Part shown: piece by piece, positions 51,129 through 62,496 of the stretch
How the letters are laid out: each line of letters opens with the position of its first letter
Numbering within the stretch: the stretch's first letter is position 1
Assembly (NCBI GenBank): GCA_051294375.1
Contig: CM119266.1
Span: forward strand, 11,341,212-11,405,211
DNA: 64,000 nt
Source: Paraspadella gotoi
Lineage: Eukaryota; Chaetognatha
Reading direction: 5' to 3'
The notes under the pieces: generated by a model
What the model was told of the DNA's origin: nothing
What the model saw: the letters and a program-made list of their open reading frames with translations, nothing else
The model's database searches: none
Translations under genes and position numbers: made by a program

Positions 51129-51272
51129 ACTTTAGAAAAAGTTTGAAATTTATTTTCATCAACGATTTGTTTTATTAAATATACGGACATGTTTCGACTC
51201 TTTTGGTCGAAACATGTCCGTATATTTAATAAAACAAATTTGATGAAAACAAATTTCAAACTTTTTCTAAAT
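51129..51272. repeat. Near-perfect palindrome with Penelope-type tail arms
   Basis: Arms of about 63 bp, almost perfectly complementary, flank a loop of roughly 9 bases (CTCTTTTGG). Each arm holds TCGAAACATGTCCGTATA then AATAAAAC, the same order as the tails at 48790 and 57888 (GAAAC-ATGTCCGT-...-AATAAAA). It thus looks like two element ends joined head to head. Confidence 0.8.
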
Positions 51273-51574
51273 CGCTAAACTCAACGAAAAAGAAAGTAAT
51301 AATACAATGGTATTTAAAACTAAAACGCTGTCTCCTGCTCATTGATAATCGTCTCCAAACGATAATGCGTCTCGTTCCATCGTAATTTTTCGAACAATAA
51401 TCGCGCATTAAACCGACGCCGGTTGTTAAGGGGAGCGAGATTTAGAATGAAGCTTGGGAGATGATTCGGCGACATCTATTGTTCTATCGGCTTTGTCAAC
51501 AAATGAATATATATTACGACCTTTGTACCAAAGATGGCATCAGTGATGATTGACAAAAGCTTTCGTCATTGAAT

Positions 51575-51790
51575 AGCCGACGAAGGTCGGACAAAAAGGA
51601 AAGAATTTGTCGACAAAGTAGGAGCAGACACCGACATGAATTGGCCGACAAAGGAGCCGACAAAGAAAATAATTAGCCGACAAAGAATTAGCCGACAAAG
51701 AAAAGAAATGGCTGACAAAGAAAGAGCAGCCGAAGAAAAAAGCCGACATTGGATGTTTTTGCCGACGAAAAATAAAAAGACCGACGACTT
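51575..51790. repeat. GCCGACAAAG minisatellite, copy 2
   Basis: Irregular tandem GCCGACAAAGAA units, the cleaner version of 34890-35090. Confidence 0.8.
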
Positions 51791-52137
51791 GAACCCCATG
51801 CAAAAACGCCGACGACGCGAAAAAATCTAAAGAGAGAGCGCCGCGGTGACAAAAGGCGTCACGACGAAGACGCCGCGGCGTGGCGACAAAAAACATCGGC
51901 GACAAAAGACGGAGGAGGAACCGGCGCGGCGCTCTCTGGCCGTGTGTGGGGGGGGGGCGATCGGAGCGAATAAAAAAGAACGCCAACCGAAGGACGCCGG
52001 GAGGACGCCGACGAAGTCGAGAGCCTTTTGTTTGACGCCGCGACGGCTATTGCGGCGTCGTTTTATAGCGGTTGTTGTCGTCGTTGTTGTTCCGGTTGTT
52101 TTCGTTCTTTTTGTCGTTAATCAGTAACCGAGTAAAG

Positions 52138-52284
52138 ATGTCGCTTTCACTATTTTCCTCGCAGATTTTGTTGTCATTGGGCGTCGTATCTGCCATCTTG
52201 TTTATTGTATTTTATTTTCCTCGTCTTCTTTGTTGTCGTCGTTGTCGTTTTGTTCATCTTCTTCGCTGTCAAGGGCGTCGATGA
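52138..52284 (+). CDS. Possible small single-pass membrane protein (48 residues)
   Basis: An ATG opens a frame with a hydrophobic segment (ILLSLGVVSAILFIVFYF) followed by Cys/Arg-rich residues. The 35484 copy loses this frame early through an indel. The opposite strand also carries an open acidic frame, so the choice of strand is uncertain and no family is recognised. Confidence 0.2.
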   Translation: MSLSLFSSQILLSLGVVSAILFIVFYFPRLLCCRRCRFVHLLRCQGRR

Positions 52285-52593
52285 ATAGACGGAGAAGATG
52301 AAGACTGAAAAGATGACAGAGATGAGAGAAATATTTTTTTTCTCTTTTTTTTTTCACGAGACTCACAACGAGGCGGTCTTCAGTTTTTTGGGCAGATCGG
52401 ATAGACGGACGATGCTGACGAAAAAACGCTGAACTTAAGTAGACAAGGAAAAAACGATTTAAATTCTCTATTATCGTTGTGTTTTCTTTGTTTTCTTTGT
52501 TTTCTTCTCTTCTGCTTTCGAACCTTTTTTTCCTCGCTTCAGTGGTCGCCATCCCATTTCAATTCGCAGTTTCGATTTTCAAGCCAAGGACGA

Positions 52594-52628
<35 letters not shown>

Positions 52629-52773
52629 GCATCCATCCACTCGCGAATTTTAACGAGTAAAATCGTGTAAGAACCGATGTAGGCGGGAACGACGACGACG
52701 ACGACGACGACGATTACGAATACGATGTCGACGAAGTCAATGATAATGATGATGATTATTATTAATTGAACAC

Positions 52774-52778
52774 GAGAG

Positions 52779-52867
<89 letters not shown>
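52774..52867. repeat. (GA)n microsatellite
   Basis: Over 40 GA units with two GGA interruptions. Confidence 0.95.
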
Positions 52868-52871
<4 letters not shown>

Positions 52872-53082
52872 GCCGGTCGCAAATGGCGTCGTTTGTTTTA
52901 ATTTACTCGCTGCTGCTGTTTAAACAAGGTAGAAGAAAAAACTTTTATAACGAAATATAGAACCAATTTCATAAACATTGTTCAATTATAATCATCATTT
53001 AATATCTTTTATTAAAATATCGTCTGAATATTTTTTTTAAAAATGACCCTATAATTTTTGTAATTGAATTACACAAACCCGC

Positions 53083-53210
53083 CAACCCACAGAATGGGAG
53101 AATCTTTTCTGACCACAATTGTGGAGAAGCTGTTAGCTCCTCATAAGCAACGGGCAGAATATCGTCGGCCTACTCGGGCCGACTCTTCAACTCTCTCAGC
53201 GTCAAGGCCT
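53083..53210 (-). pseudogene. Sulfotransferase exon-4 fragment with in-frame stop, copy 2
   Basis: The minus-strand reading gives ALTLRELKSRPE, a TAG (53172-53170), then ADDILPVAYEELTASPQLW and EKILPFCGL, aligning to residues around the middle of exon 4 of the gene upstream (GALTLRELK...PEYADDILPVAYEEL). The stop is shared with the 36463-36606 copy. Only this one part of the gene is present; it is a relic of an older partial duplication. Confidence 0.75.
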
Positions 53211-54125
53211 GAGCGCCGACTTGTTTTTCCAAAACATCAGTAAAAGACAGTTTTATGGCAAATAAACGGGACGTTCAGATCGAGAATGATTTAAAATAAA
53301 TTCCTAAGTCATAACACGTTTTCGAGTAGACTTCAACTCTTCGTGACAGTAATTTTTTGTTTACAACGAAATCAGGTTTATTCTTCTTCATCTGATAATT
53401 TTCAGGTTAGGGATTAAGGCTTAGGGCTAAGATATAAGGTTAAAGGTTCGGGTTTAGGATGAACAATTAAAGTTTAGGATTAGGTAAGGGTTAAGAATAG
53501 AAATTGGGTGCTTTCGGAAAATAATGCCTCGTAGGTGCGATTGTCGGGGGAATGCGCGACTGGGAGTTTGACAGATTTTTTTTTTTCACGTCGTGTCTAT
53601 CGTGTCACAGTCCGCGATAATTGACGCCCCCCTACCCGAGCCCCCCCCCAAATCATTGACGCCCCCTACCCGAGCCCCCCCCCAAATCTCCTTCCGATGA
53701 CGTTTTTAATCAAAGAAAAAAGGTTCTCCGTCCTGGCCGCCTCATTCACCGCCGCCGCTGCCATCTCCCGGAATGATAAAAAAATATTAGAAAGAAAAAA
53801 CAAATGAACAGAGCTGGATGGCTTTTTTTTTCTATTTGCGTCATCGGAACCATATTTACTTTTTCTTAATTAAGACGACGGCTTCGTCGCTCGCCTTCAT
53901 CGCTGCCAGGAAATATTGAAAGAAAAGTCGAAGAAACTCGATTAGTTCTGCTTTTTTTCTTCTGCTTTAAAGCTACTGATCATTATGACTTTTTAAAAAA
54001 AATTTTCTTATACAATCATCATATAACATATATTTTTAAAAAATATCATTTTTTCATCTGAAATATTAAACAGAAATAAATGCTTCTCGTCAAACTCAAA
54101 ATTTCAAGATTAAATTCCCATCACA

Positions 54126-56142
54126 TCAAAATTTTAGTTCAAATTCTTCCAAAGTCTCCGCAATTCCTGTCGCCTTCACAATCTCGTCCAACTTCTTCAC
54201 GTCTTCCGGCAACAACTTCGTCGAATGCTTCGACAGCCTCGAGCGCTCAAAAGCGCTATGGCGCTGCGAGTCGTGCCGCGCCGCCGTCGACTCGAACGGC
54301 GCCAACCCGCAAAACGGGAGAATCTTCTCCTTCCACAGTTGCGGCGCCGACGTCAGCTCTTCGTAGGCCACCGGCAGTATGTCGTCGGCGTACTCGGGAC
54401 GGCGCTTCAGCTCTCTCAGCGTCAACGCCCCCGCCAGATAAAAGCATAAGAAGTGTCCGATCAATGAAGAGCGACCGACCAGCGCCGGCTTCCCCGATCT
54501 CGTCGCGAAGAACTTCTTGTCCTTTGTTTGAAAATCCAAAGCCTCCAACCAAGCGAATCGCCGCGCCCACCGGTCGGGGTCCTGGACGAGGCTCTTCAAA
54601 CCGGCCAGCATAACCGGCGGTAAGATTAACGTTGAAACGACGTTTGGATACAACCGGCCGATGATTGGAATTTGACTGCCGAAGGTCAGGGCGTCGCTAA
54701 GGATTTCGGTTGTGAAGCGGAGCCACGAGTTGAAGGCGGGAATCGGTTTGCGGTGTGTGAAGAGGAAGTGAATGTTCAAAGGATATATGTCGCGAAGGTC
54801 GGCCACGGTCTGGGAGGGAGATAAGTAGAAAAAAATGTTTGAATTTTAGTATTTTAGGATCTTTTAAAACTTTAAAATTTCTACTAAACTTACTTCGATA
54901 CTTACAGTAAAAATAAAACATGTTTTACATTACTACAATTATCTTCCAAGTAACTGCGCATTATACTATGCACCTTTAAAAGTAAGTACTAAGAATTAAC
55001 CAACAGAGTTACTTCGTTCGTAAGTACTTGCAGCACAACCAAAAACTTACCCTCATTAGCCACGGAACTAAGATGGGAAGTTTAATGGCTAAGAGTTTCA
55101 CGCCAGGACGCAGGAAAAGAGGTTTGCAGACGAAAAAGAAGACAGACTTGAAGTAGACCGCGCGAGAGGGATGAAAGCACATGTCGAGGAGCGGCTGTGA
55201 ACACAATTGAGGTGAAAAGGCTGTAAAGGGCAGCGAGAAAAACGAATAAAAAATAAAAGTGACACTAGGACAAAAAGACAGACAAACGGGCATAGCAAGA
55301 GACAAAAAAAAAACGGTACAATACAGATAGACATACCGACAGGCAGACTTTTGAGCTTCAGACCAACCTGCGGTTCGCAAATGGCCACGCTGCCTGGCAC
55401 ATCCTCAAAGTGCTGCAGCATAAAAGTGCTGCCGCATCGAGCCGGACTCGCTATAACGACCACCTTCTTTGTTCTTTTGTTTTCCGCGTCAGAGCTTAAC
55501 TTGTCCAATTCTTCTGTCGCCATATTTCGGAAGATGTCGTAGGGAACGATGGCGAACTCTTCCGCGTTGTCTCGGACGGAGTGGAAGGCGAATGCAGCCA
55601 CCTCAGAGTGGTAGACGTCCACCCCTAGGAGTATGGAAGAAAATCATGTATCATTATTCATGATTATTAATCAGAAACATGAACCAATAACTAACGGAAC
55701 TCATCTAATCGCTGTTCTCCTTTATCATAACTTTAAGTCATACAATGATACATTATTTTTTTGTCAATGTCTTTGATTAAAATTTTAAAAATATAACTTA
55801 CAAACAAACAATAACTCGCCCACCTGCCGTCGTCCGTACGAACATCGCTCCTTCTTGCGTCAGATTGTACAAATGCACGCGCGGATCTGACCACACGAAC
55901 GTTCGCGCGTCCTCATACCGCGCATGGACATGGAGACATGTTTCCTGCACGGAGCCGACGACTTCGCGGATCTTGAACCTCCATAGTACGCGACGCACTT
56001 CAACAAGGCCGTCGAGGCGGTTGTTTCGAAAGAAATGCGAGCATATGAGGTCCAACGCCGCAAAGAGTTTCTGTAGCGGCAAGAAGACCGAGAAGTGGAC
56101 GAGGAAGCGGAAGACCGTTGACCAGGAATGTCCCTCGGCCAT
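54126..56142 (-). CDS. Sulfotransferase (P-loop family), membrane-anchored type, four exons
   Basis: Exons on the minus strand are 56142-55824, 55624-55337, 55220-55051 and 54809-54126. All introns are GT...AG (phases 1, 1, 0; 199, 116 and 241 bp), and the exons join to 486 codons plus stop. A hydrophobic segment lies at residues 11-33, a likely signal anchor. Residues 166-176 (SPARCGSTFML) are the 5'-phosphosulfate-binding P-loop. Residues 274-287 (FLFTHRKPIPAFNS) resemble the 3'-phosphate site, with Arg279 and Ser287 spaced as in cytosolic sulfotransferases. IKLP.LVPWL lies just upstream of it, and DSQ...SRLSK near the C-terminus. Such enzymes move sulfate from PAPS to an acceptor; the acceptor, perhaps a Golgi glycan, cannot be told. 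A disrupted second copy lies at 37541-39580, and an exon-4 relic sits about 0.9 kb downstream. Confidence 0.82.
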
Positions 56143-57144
56143 TGGAGTTTTCTTTCATAAACGGATTTTAGTTTATCGGAAATAAAAGTGTGATAACCTT
56201 TAAATAAATCTTGAGTTTAGGTTTTACCGAAATGAATGATATAACATGTACGTTATTCAATCGAATCAACGACTTTAAATATCTTTCCTGAGAACAACAC
56301 TGTTTTCTTAAATAAATGTCATTACACGGATAAACGACAGATTTAAAGAAACTCCGTCCAGTGTGAATCTTATCTGTGTCCGGCCCGAATGAAAGGAGAA
56401 GCGAACAACGAGGTATATTATTTAATACAGAGAGTTACGATATTATTATCACCATTACTATTTTTCATACTAACTTTATGAATTTTTAATCCTTAGATAA
56501 ATTGGTCACTATTACTTTGCAATACCCACAGATTGACAAAAATTTGCACGGGTCAGTTTCGCCACTTAAACTTTCATAGAATTCCTGGAATAAATTTCAA
56601 TAAACAACTCTTGCCCTTTTTACGATATTACCCCAATCTATGTACCCCAATCGATCTGTCACGTAAAGTTTTTTTTATTTTTGAATAATTACTTTATCAA
56701 CGGATTCCGCATTGAGAAAAAACATGTTCGTTAAAACTGATTAAATTAAAGAAAAAAACAATTAAATGAAAGAATCCACGAAAGGATTGATAATTGTCAT
56801 CAATTAGTCCGCGGGCTTTAGAGAAATATATTAGGAAAAATTCTTAAAAGTATAACTATAAAGTCTATAAGGATCTCGACAGACCTTACTATCAAAAAAA
56901 ATTAATGAAAAAGTACTATAATCTAATTTGCATATTGCAGTAAATCATAATGAAGTGGAAATTCAAACAAAAAATACTTGAATCGATATGAAACAAAGAA
57001 AATAAATACACATTTCACTGCCTCACTAATGGAACTTGATAACTAGAAACATTGTTTGGTAGTTAATCCATAAACCGGCAAAAAAAAAGATAGAAATTGT
57101 TTTTTATTTTTGAGAGAAGATTATTATTGACTACGAGTTTAGGA

Positions 57145-57303
57145 CATTGGCTTCACCTCGACTATGTTACGATGATAATTATACACTGATATGATGATAA
57201 GCATTCATTGACGTTATGATAATCATTCATTGATGTGATGATAACCATAGTAATTGATTGATTTATGTAATAGTAATTGATTGATGGAATAGTAATTTAT
57301 TGA
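57145..57303. repeat. Minisatellite related to 60650-60868, in opposite orientation
   Basis: Read as reverse complement, it repeats TCAATGAATGATTATCAT-like units of about 22 bp, the same unit as at 60650-60868 on the plus strand. It is cut by a 10-N gap at 57304. Confidence 0.75.
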
Positions 57304-57313
57304 NNNNNNNNNN
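57304..57313. other. Assembly gap (10 N)
   Basis: Run of 10 N at the edge of a minisatellite. Confidence 1.
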
Positions 57314-57716
57314 TTAAGATTTTTTTTTACTATTTTCAAACAACGAAACAAAACTTAACACACAAAATTAATCGAATTAATAAAACTAACCATTTTAATG
57401 ATTGAGAACAATGAGATACGTTCAAATTGGGAAACTTCACTCGAAAGAAAAGATCCAAAGGCAAAGCAAATTGAGAACAGAAGAGTTCGGTTTAAGTCTG
57501 CCAAAAAATTTTCTCCCTTTTTATAGCACACTGATGACGACGATAGAAAGTTCGAGAAGGCGAAGCGTCAAGTGGCGCCATGATTGAACCAATCAATGTG
57601 GAGGAAGGAAAATTGTTTCATTACAACTTCCATTCAGAAGGCATGTAAATCAGGTAAAACAGGTAAAACATCACACAAGGCGAAATACATTGACAAATTA
57701 TTATTTTATTGCCCGA

Positions 57717-57838
57717 AATACTTAGAATACGGAATTTAGTTGCTATTTTAAAACACTTAGAATACGTAGAATACAGAATTTAATTGCTATTGTAAAACAC
57801 TTAGAATATCGAGTTTAGTTGCTATTTTAAAACACTTA
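57717..57838. repeat. Three-copy 35-44 bp tandem repeat
   Basis: Three units of ACTTAGAATA...TTTAGTTGCTATTTTAAAAC, of 35, 44 and 35 bp, directly upstream of the hammerhead-like motif at 57861. Confidence 0.85.
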
Positions 57839-57854
57839 CAGTGTGTCCCAATGG

Positions 57855-57935
57855 TACAGGCCGATGAAGGCTTGTACATTTAAAGCCGAAACATGTCCGT
57901 CTTATACAAATAAAATCGTTGTTGAACAATTTTAA
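57855..57935 (+). ncRNA. Hammerhead-ribozyme-like motif and Penelope-type tail, solitary
   Basis: CCGATGA (57861-57867), a perfect 5-bp stem II (GGCTT 57869-57873 with AAGCC 57883-57887), GAAAC (57888-57892) and ATGTCCGTC (to about 57901), followed by AATAAAATCGTTGTTGAA. The GAAA box and the GTC cleavage triplet fit the hammerhead core, but U4 of CUGANGA is C here. The tail matches the ends of the element at 45004-48836, so this is a solo terminal fragment of a related element. Confidence 0.6.
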
Positions 57936-58469
57936 AACGTCCTTAATCATCTAAACACAACGAAACGAAAGGAAATAACGATGGGTTCTGACTTAAAACT
58001 TACCCCCAAAGAAAAAATTTATGTTTCCTTCAATAATTTGTGCTCAATGATATATCTTAAAACAAGTTTGAGCAAAAAATTCCGGATCTGCCCACAATCA
58101 TTAACGGTAAGCATCTGATCAGATAATTAATCATTAATATTTTTTTTTGGGTCAAAATCGTTATCCATTTTGTCTCGCCTCTCAATCACAAAACAATCTC
58201 GATCACAAAATCAATTAATAAATTAATTAATAACAAAATAATTAATAATATAATAGTTACTAATTTATTAATAAGGCAGCTTGAATTTATATTTATTATA
58301 AAAAGAAAAAAAGCATAATCAAATAGTGAAATAGATTTTTTGTTTTTTCCATTTTAACTCATTCCCACTAAAACGATTCCATCAAAACTTGAATCCGGCT
58401 CAATCACACACTTTCCTACTCAAATACAAAATTTCATTCATTCCATCTATCTAATTAATAAATTCATAA

Positions 58470-59130
58470 AAAAATCTTTGAATCAAAATCAAACATGTGA
58501 TTTCAAAAGACCTTTTTGATGAGAAGCTATATCTAAATTTTAATACAAATAAAAATAAAAACTTTTACAACTTATGATTGGAAAAAATTTTAATAATTTT
58601 CAGGACAGGCTTCGCCTGGTCCGGACTCTATAATGTTTTAGGATTGCTTCTTTGTGACGTAGTCGTCGTCGTCGGTGTCACGCTGTTTTTAAATAAAAAC
58701 TACTACGCTTTTATAGGTTTGGCTGGGACTTACCGTTTTTTTTAAATAAAAATTATTATGAATTATGATAAAGTTTTACAAAAGTGTGCGATCAGAGTAA
58801 GTTAAAAATTTAGATTTGGCTTTTCATCTTGAAATAGCTTTGATATTTTCTTATTACATTTGGATTTTTTGTTTGAATTTCCACTTCATTATGATTTACT
58901 GCAATATGCAAATGAGATTAAAGTACTCATTATAATATCCAAATTAATATACAGAAATGGTTTAATCTAATTTACATATTGCAGTATATAATATTGAAGA
59001 TGAAATTCATAAAAAATTTTTTAAATCTATAATAAAAATGGGAAATCAAAAGACCTTTTTAATGAGAAGCTATATCTTAATTTTAATACAAATAAAAATA
59101 AAATCGTTAACAACCTATGATTGGAAAAAA
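58470..59130. repeat. Direct repeat pair in AT-rich DNA
   Basis: CAAAAGACCTTTTTGATGAG... at 58506 recurs as CAAAAGACCTTTTTAATGAG at 59047. Both run on through GAAGCTATATCT, AATACAAATAAAAATAAAA and ATGATTGGAAAAAATT, about 540 bp apart. Confidence 0.85.
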
Positions 59131-59212
59131 TTGAAAAAATTTCCAATTATAAACCATTGTAACATTTTTTGCCTTTCTTTTATTTATTTTTTAATTATAT
59201 ATATATTTTTTT

Positions 59213-59603
59213 TTAGGCGCTGCCTTTTCTGAATCTTTTAAAAACGAATTCAGTCTCTCTCAGTCTCTCTCAGTCTCTCTCAGTCTCTCTCAGTCTCTCT
59301 CTGTGTGCGTCTGTCTCTCTCTGTACGATCTCTTGCGTGATCGTTCGTTTTTTGAAAAATTCTGATTTTTTTTTCTTTCTAAAAAAATATATATTTTATC
59401 AGGTGCTGCCTTTTCTGAATCGTTTAAAAACGAGTTCAGGCTCTCTCTCTCTCCGTCTCTCTCCGTCTCCCTCCCTCTCTCTCTCTCTCTTTCTCTCTAT
59501 CTCTCTCTCTCTCTCTATTTTTTTTTAAATTATAATTCACTTTTTTTTTTACCACCGTCACAAGGCGACGAGTAAACGAGTTCCGGCTCTCTCTCTCTCT
59601 CTG

Positions 59604-59652
<49 letters not shown>

Positions 59653-59760
59653 TTTTTTTTACAAAAAAAATTTTTTAGTCACTTTTTTTTCACCACCGTC
59701 ACTAGGCGACGAATAAACGAGTAAACGAGTTCCGGCTCTTCAGCGTCTGTTCAGCTTCTT

Positions 59761-59770
<10 letters not shown>
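59213..59770. repeat. Four-unit tandem cassette with CT tracts
   Basis: Four units start near 59213, 59400, 59553 and 59693. The first two share CTGCCTTTTCTGAATC and TTTAAAAACGA; the last two share CACCGTCAC and AGGCGACGA. All four continue with GAGTTC(C/A)GG or similar, a (CT)n tract and a T-rich stretch. Unit length is about 140-190 bp. Confidence 0.75.
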
Positions 59771-59795
<25 letters not shown>

Positions 59796-60577
59796 TTTTG
59801 TACAATCGTTCGTTTTTATTATTTATTATTTTTATTATTTCTTTCCTTCTAAAAACTTTTATTATCGCCATTTATTTTTTTTCTCAATACAAAATCCAAA
59901 ATTTACATCTGAGATTTTCGTGGATTCATTTTAGAAAAAGGGAAGAATAACTTATAATGCAGGCAATGTCACATGTACATCAAATTGTGTGACAGGTAGG
60001 CGATACCTGCTACATATCCGGCAATTGCGCGGATTAATATAAATAATATATAATATAAAAAATATAACAATCTAAAATTTCATTTAAGATTAAAATTGTT
60101 TAAGATGAGGAAATAAAATTTATTTGAATAAGTAAAAAAAATATTTGGAAGTCAAAAATATCATAGTCGTTAACTGATTATTGTCAACTATATATTTTGT
60201 TAATAGAGATTATAATTTTTTTACCATTATTATTGAAAATAGTTTAGCTTTATAGCGACGAGTTTTCATTTCATACAATCAATATTAATCTCATTCATTT
60301 TCAATAATATGCAAAAAAATAAGGTTTTCAACCTTATTTTGAACTAGATGAACATGAATATTCAAAAGACTTCAGTCTTATTTCAATTGAAAAAAAAAAT
60401 AGAAAGTTAATTGATGCTTAATCACACTCTAATAAAACAATTTTATTTTTATCACGCCACTTTTTTCTTAATTCAAAATCCCAAATTTATTTCCAAGATT
60501 TTCGTGGATTTTTATTTTTTTCCTTCTAAAAACTTTTATTATTATTTTATTATTCTCTCTATATTTCTCTCTCAATT

Positions 60578-60630
60578 AACTCTCTCTCTCTCTCTCTCTC
60601 TCTCCCTCTCTCTCTCTTTCTCTCTCTCTA
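60578..60630. repeat. (CT)n microsatellite
   Basis: CT run with CCCT and TTCT interruptions. Confidence 0.93.
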
Positions 60631-60649
60631 ATTAACTCATCGCGTCAAT

Positions 60650-60868
60650 GAATGACTAGCATCGCATCAATGAATAACTATCATCGCATCAATGAATGAT
60701 TATCATCCGATCAATGAAGTACTATCATCACATCAATGAATGATTATCATCGCATCAAGGAATGATTATCATCGCATCCATCATTTGGTTATCATCGCAT
60801 CAATCCTTTGGTTATCATCGTATCAATATTTGGTTATCATCGCATCAATATTTGGTTATCATCAAAAG
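60650..60868. repeat. 22-bp minisatellite
   Basis: About ten units of 22 bp. The first six are of the type TCAATGAATGATTATCATCGCA; the last four have TTTGGTTATCATCGCA. The array therefore has two sub-families that do not mix. Confidence 0.9.
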
Positions 60869-62223
60869 CAGGCTCGATCCCTATTGCTTTTAAGATTTTT
60901 TTCCTTCTTTTTTTCCCGCTTTTAACATTTTTTTTCTTCCTTCCTCCGGAACGAATCGCCGTGAGAACCATTTCGCAAATGGTTCAAACGACAAAGAAAA
61001 AGGGGGAAAAAAGGCGGACAATGGAACAGTTTAATTTCTTCGTCTTCGTCTGAACTTGCGAACGCTGATTGCTTTCGCTCCTTTTCTTTTCTTTTTTTTA
61101 TTTGTTTGCAGTTGCTGCTTTATTTGTTTGAAGAAGAGCGAGCGTCGAATGAATGCGACAACGCAAAACGCAAAAGATAAATACCATTGACAATATATTT
61201 TTTTTGGTTTTTTTTATTAATCGATAAAAACGAGAAACAAATCAGAGTCGATAAACGAAGAAAAGCGAGAAGAAAAAGAAAGTAAGGGACGACGTCGATG
61301 GCGACGAAGATTACGACGACGACGAAAAACCGGATTTGTCCCTTAACTGATTCAATTCTGGCAACTCCCACTTTTCACTCTTGACAGTCATCGCTTACCC
61401 TTTAATAATTTCCCACGTTCAGTCGGGCGCAATGACATGGAAACGAGAGGGCGAGGTTTTCCATATCTGAAAGAAAAATTGGCTCGACATTGATATTTGA
61501 AATGACTATTTCACATATTTATATGACTATTTCACATACACAGTAGTAATTTATTTCAAGTCAAATTTTAATCTAAAAGCCAATGTTTCTCTTTTTGTTA
61601 TCTTTGCGCGATAAAATAATAGAAAACTTCTTCCTCTTTAAAATTTTCTTCAACTTTTTCCGTCTCGGAAAGTAAATTTTTTTTCTCGAAAATCCGGCCG
61701 CCGGCGAACGACTCCCTCGGAACCGTTTTGGCTTCCGGCACCTCGATCCTTGATGCTCTTTCTTTCTCGCTTTGTTTCGCTCTCGTTTCTTCACTGCTCC
61801 ATTTTAATCCACTCTAATGAATTCACTATTCACTCTCATTGTAACACTGTGACAGTCGCATCCCCAACTTTGTTTACATAATTGTCTCACTTCCTTAATC
61901 ACCTTCCTCGACTCTTTTTTTTTCTTCAAAACCGAGTCATTTACATTGATGTCCTCGTTGCTCTACTTTCATCTCTCGACTACTCCACTCTCCCTTTGTC
62001 TCCGCTCCACTCTTCTAGCTCCACTTTTTCCACACTTCATCGCTCCAACTCCTCTCTTCTTCGATTCGGTTTTCCCTTTTATTTTTATTGCGTTTTCTCG
62101 CTTTTATTGGAAGCTTTAGCGTCGCTCCCATTTGTTGGAGGGAACTCGGGGGAGAGATTGGAAGAAGGAGAAAGAGAGAGACGGAGATGTAAAGCAGAGT
62201 GAAAGGTGAAGATAAGCAGTCTG

Positions 62224-62225
<2 letters not shown>

Positions 62226-62270
<45 letters not shown>
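62226..62270. repeat. (CT)n microsatellite
   Basis: About 21 perfect CT units; another shorter run lies at 62467-62506. Confidence 0.95.
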
Positions 62271-62272
<2 letters not shown>

Positions 62273-62462
62273 CCTTGGCGTTGCGCCAAAGCGACACAAC
62301 AAAGAGTTGATAAAGAAAAGTAACTTTATTTCTTATGAGGACGATCCAACTGCCTAAAGCGGTTTATAAAAAAAAATTGACGTTTGATAGACGACCATGT
62401 CATGAACGAAACGTGAGGATCTTGCTGTCCAGCTGTCTGTTCATCTGTCTCCCGAACTGTCA

Positions 62463-62496
<34 letters not shown>

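Larger units (their letters stand above)
49475..56790. repeat. Block B, copy 2 (partner 32638-40225)
   Basis: Follows the partner in order from GGGGGTGAGTTGGGAAAGGT to AATGAAAGAATCCACGA. It is about 270 bp shorter overall. Coding exons of the sulfotransferase are intact here. Confidence 0.92.
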
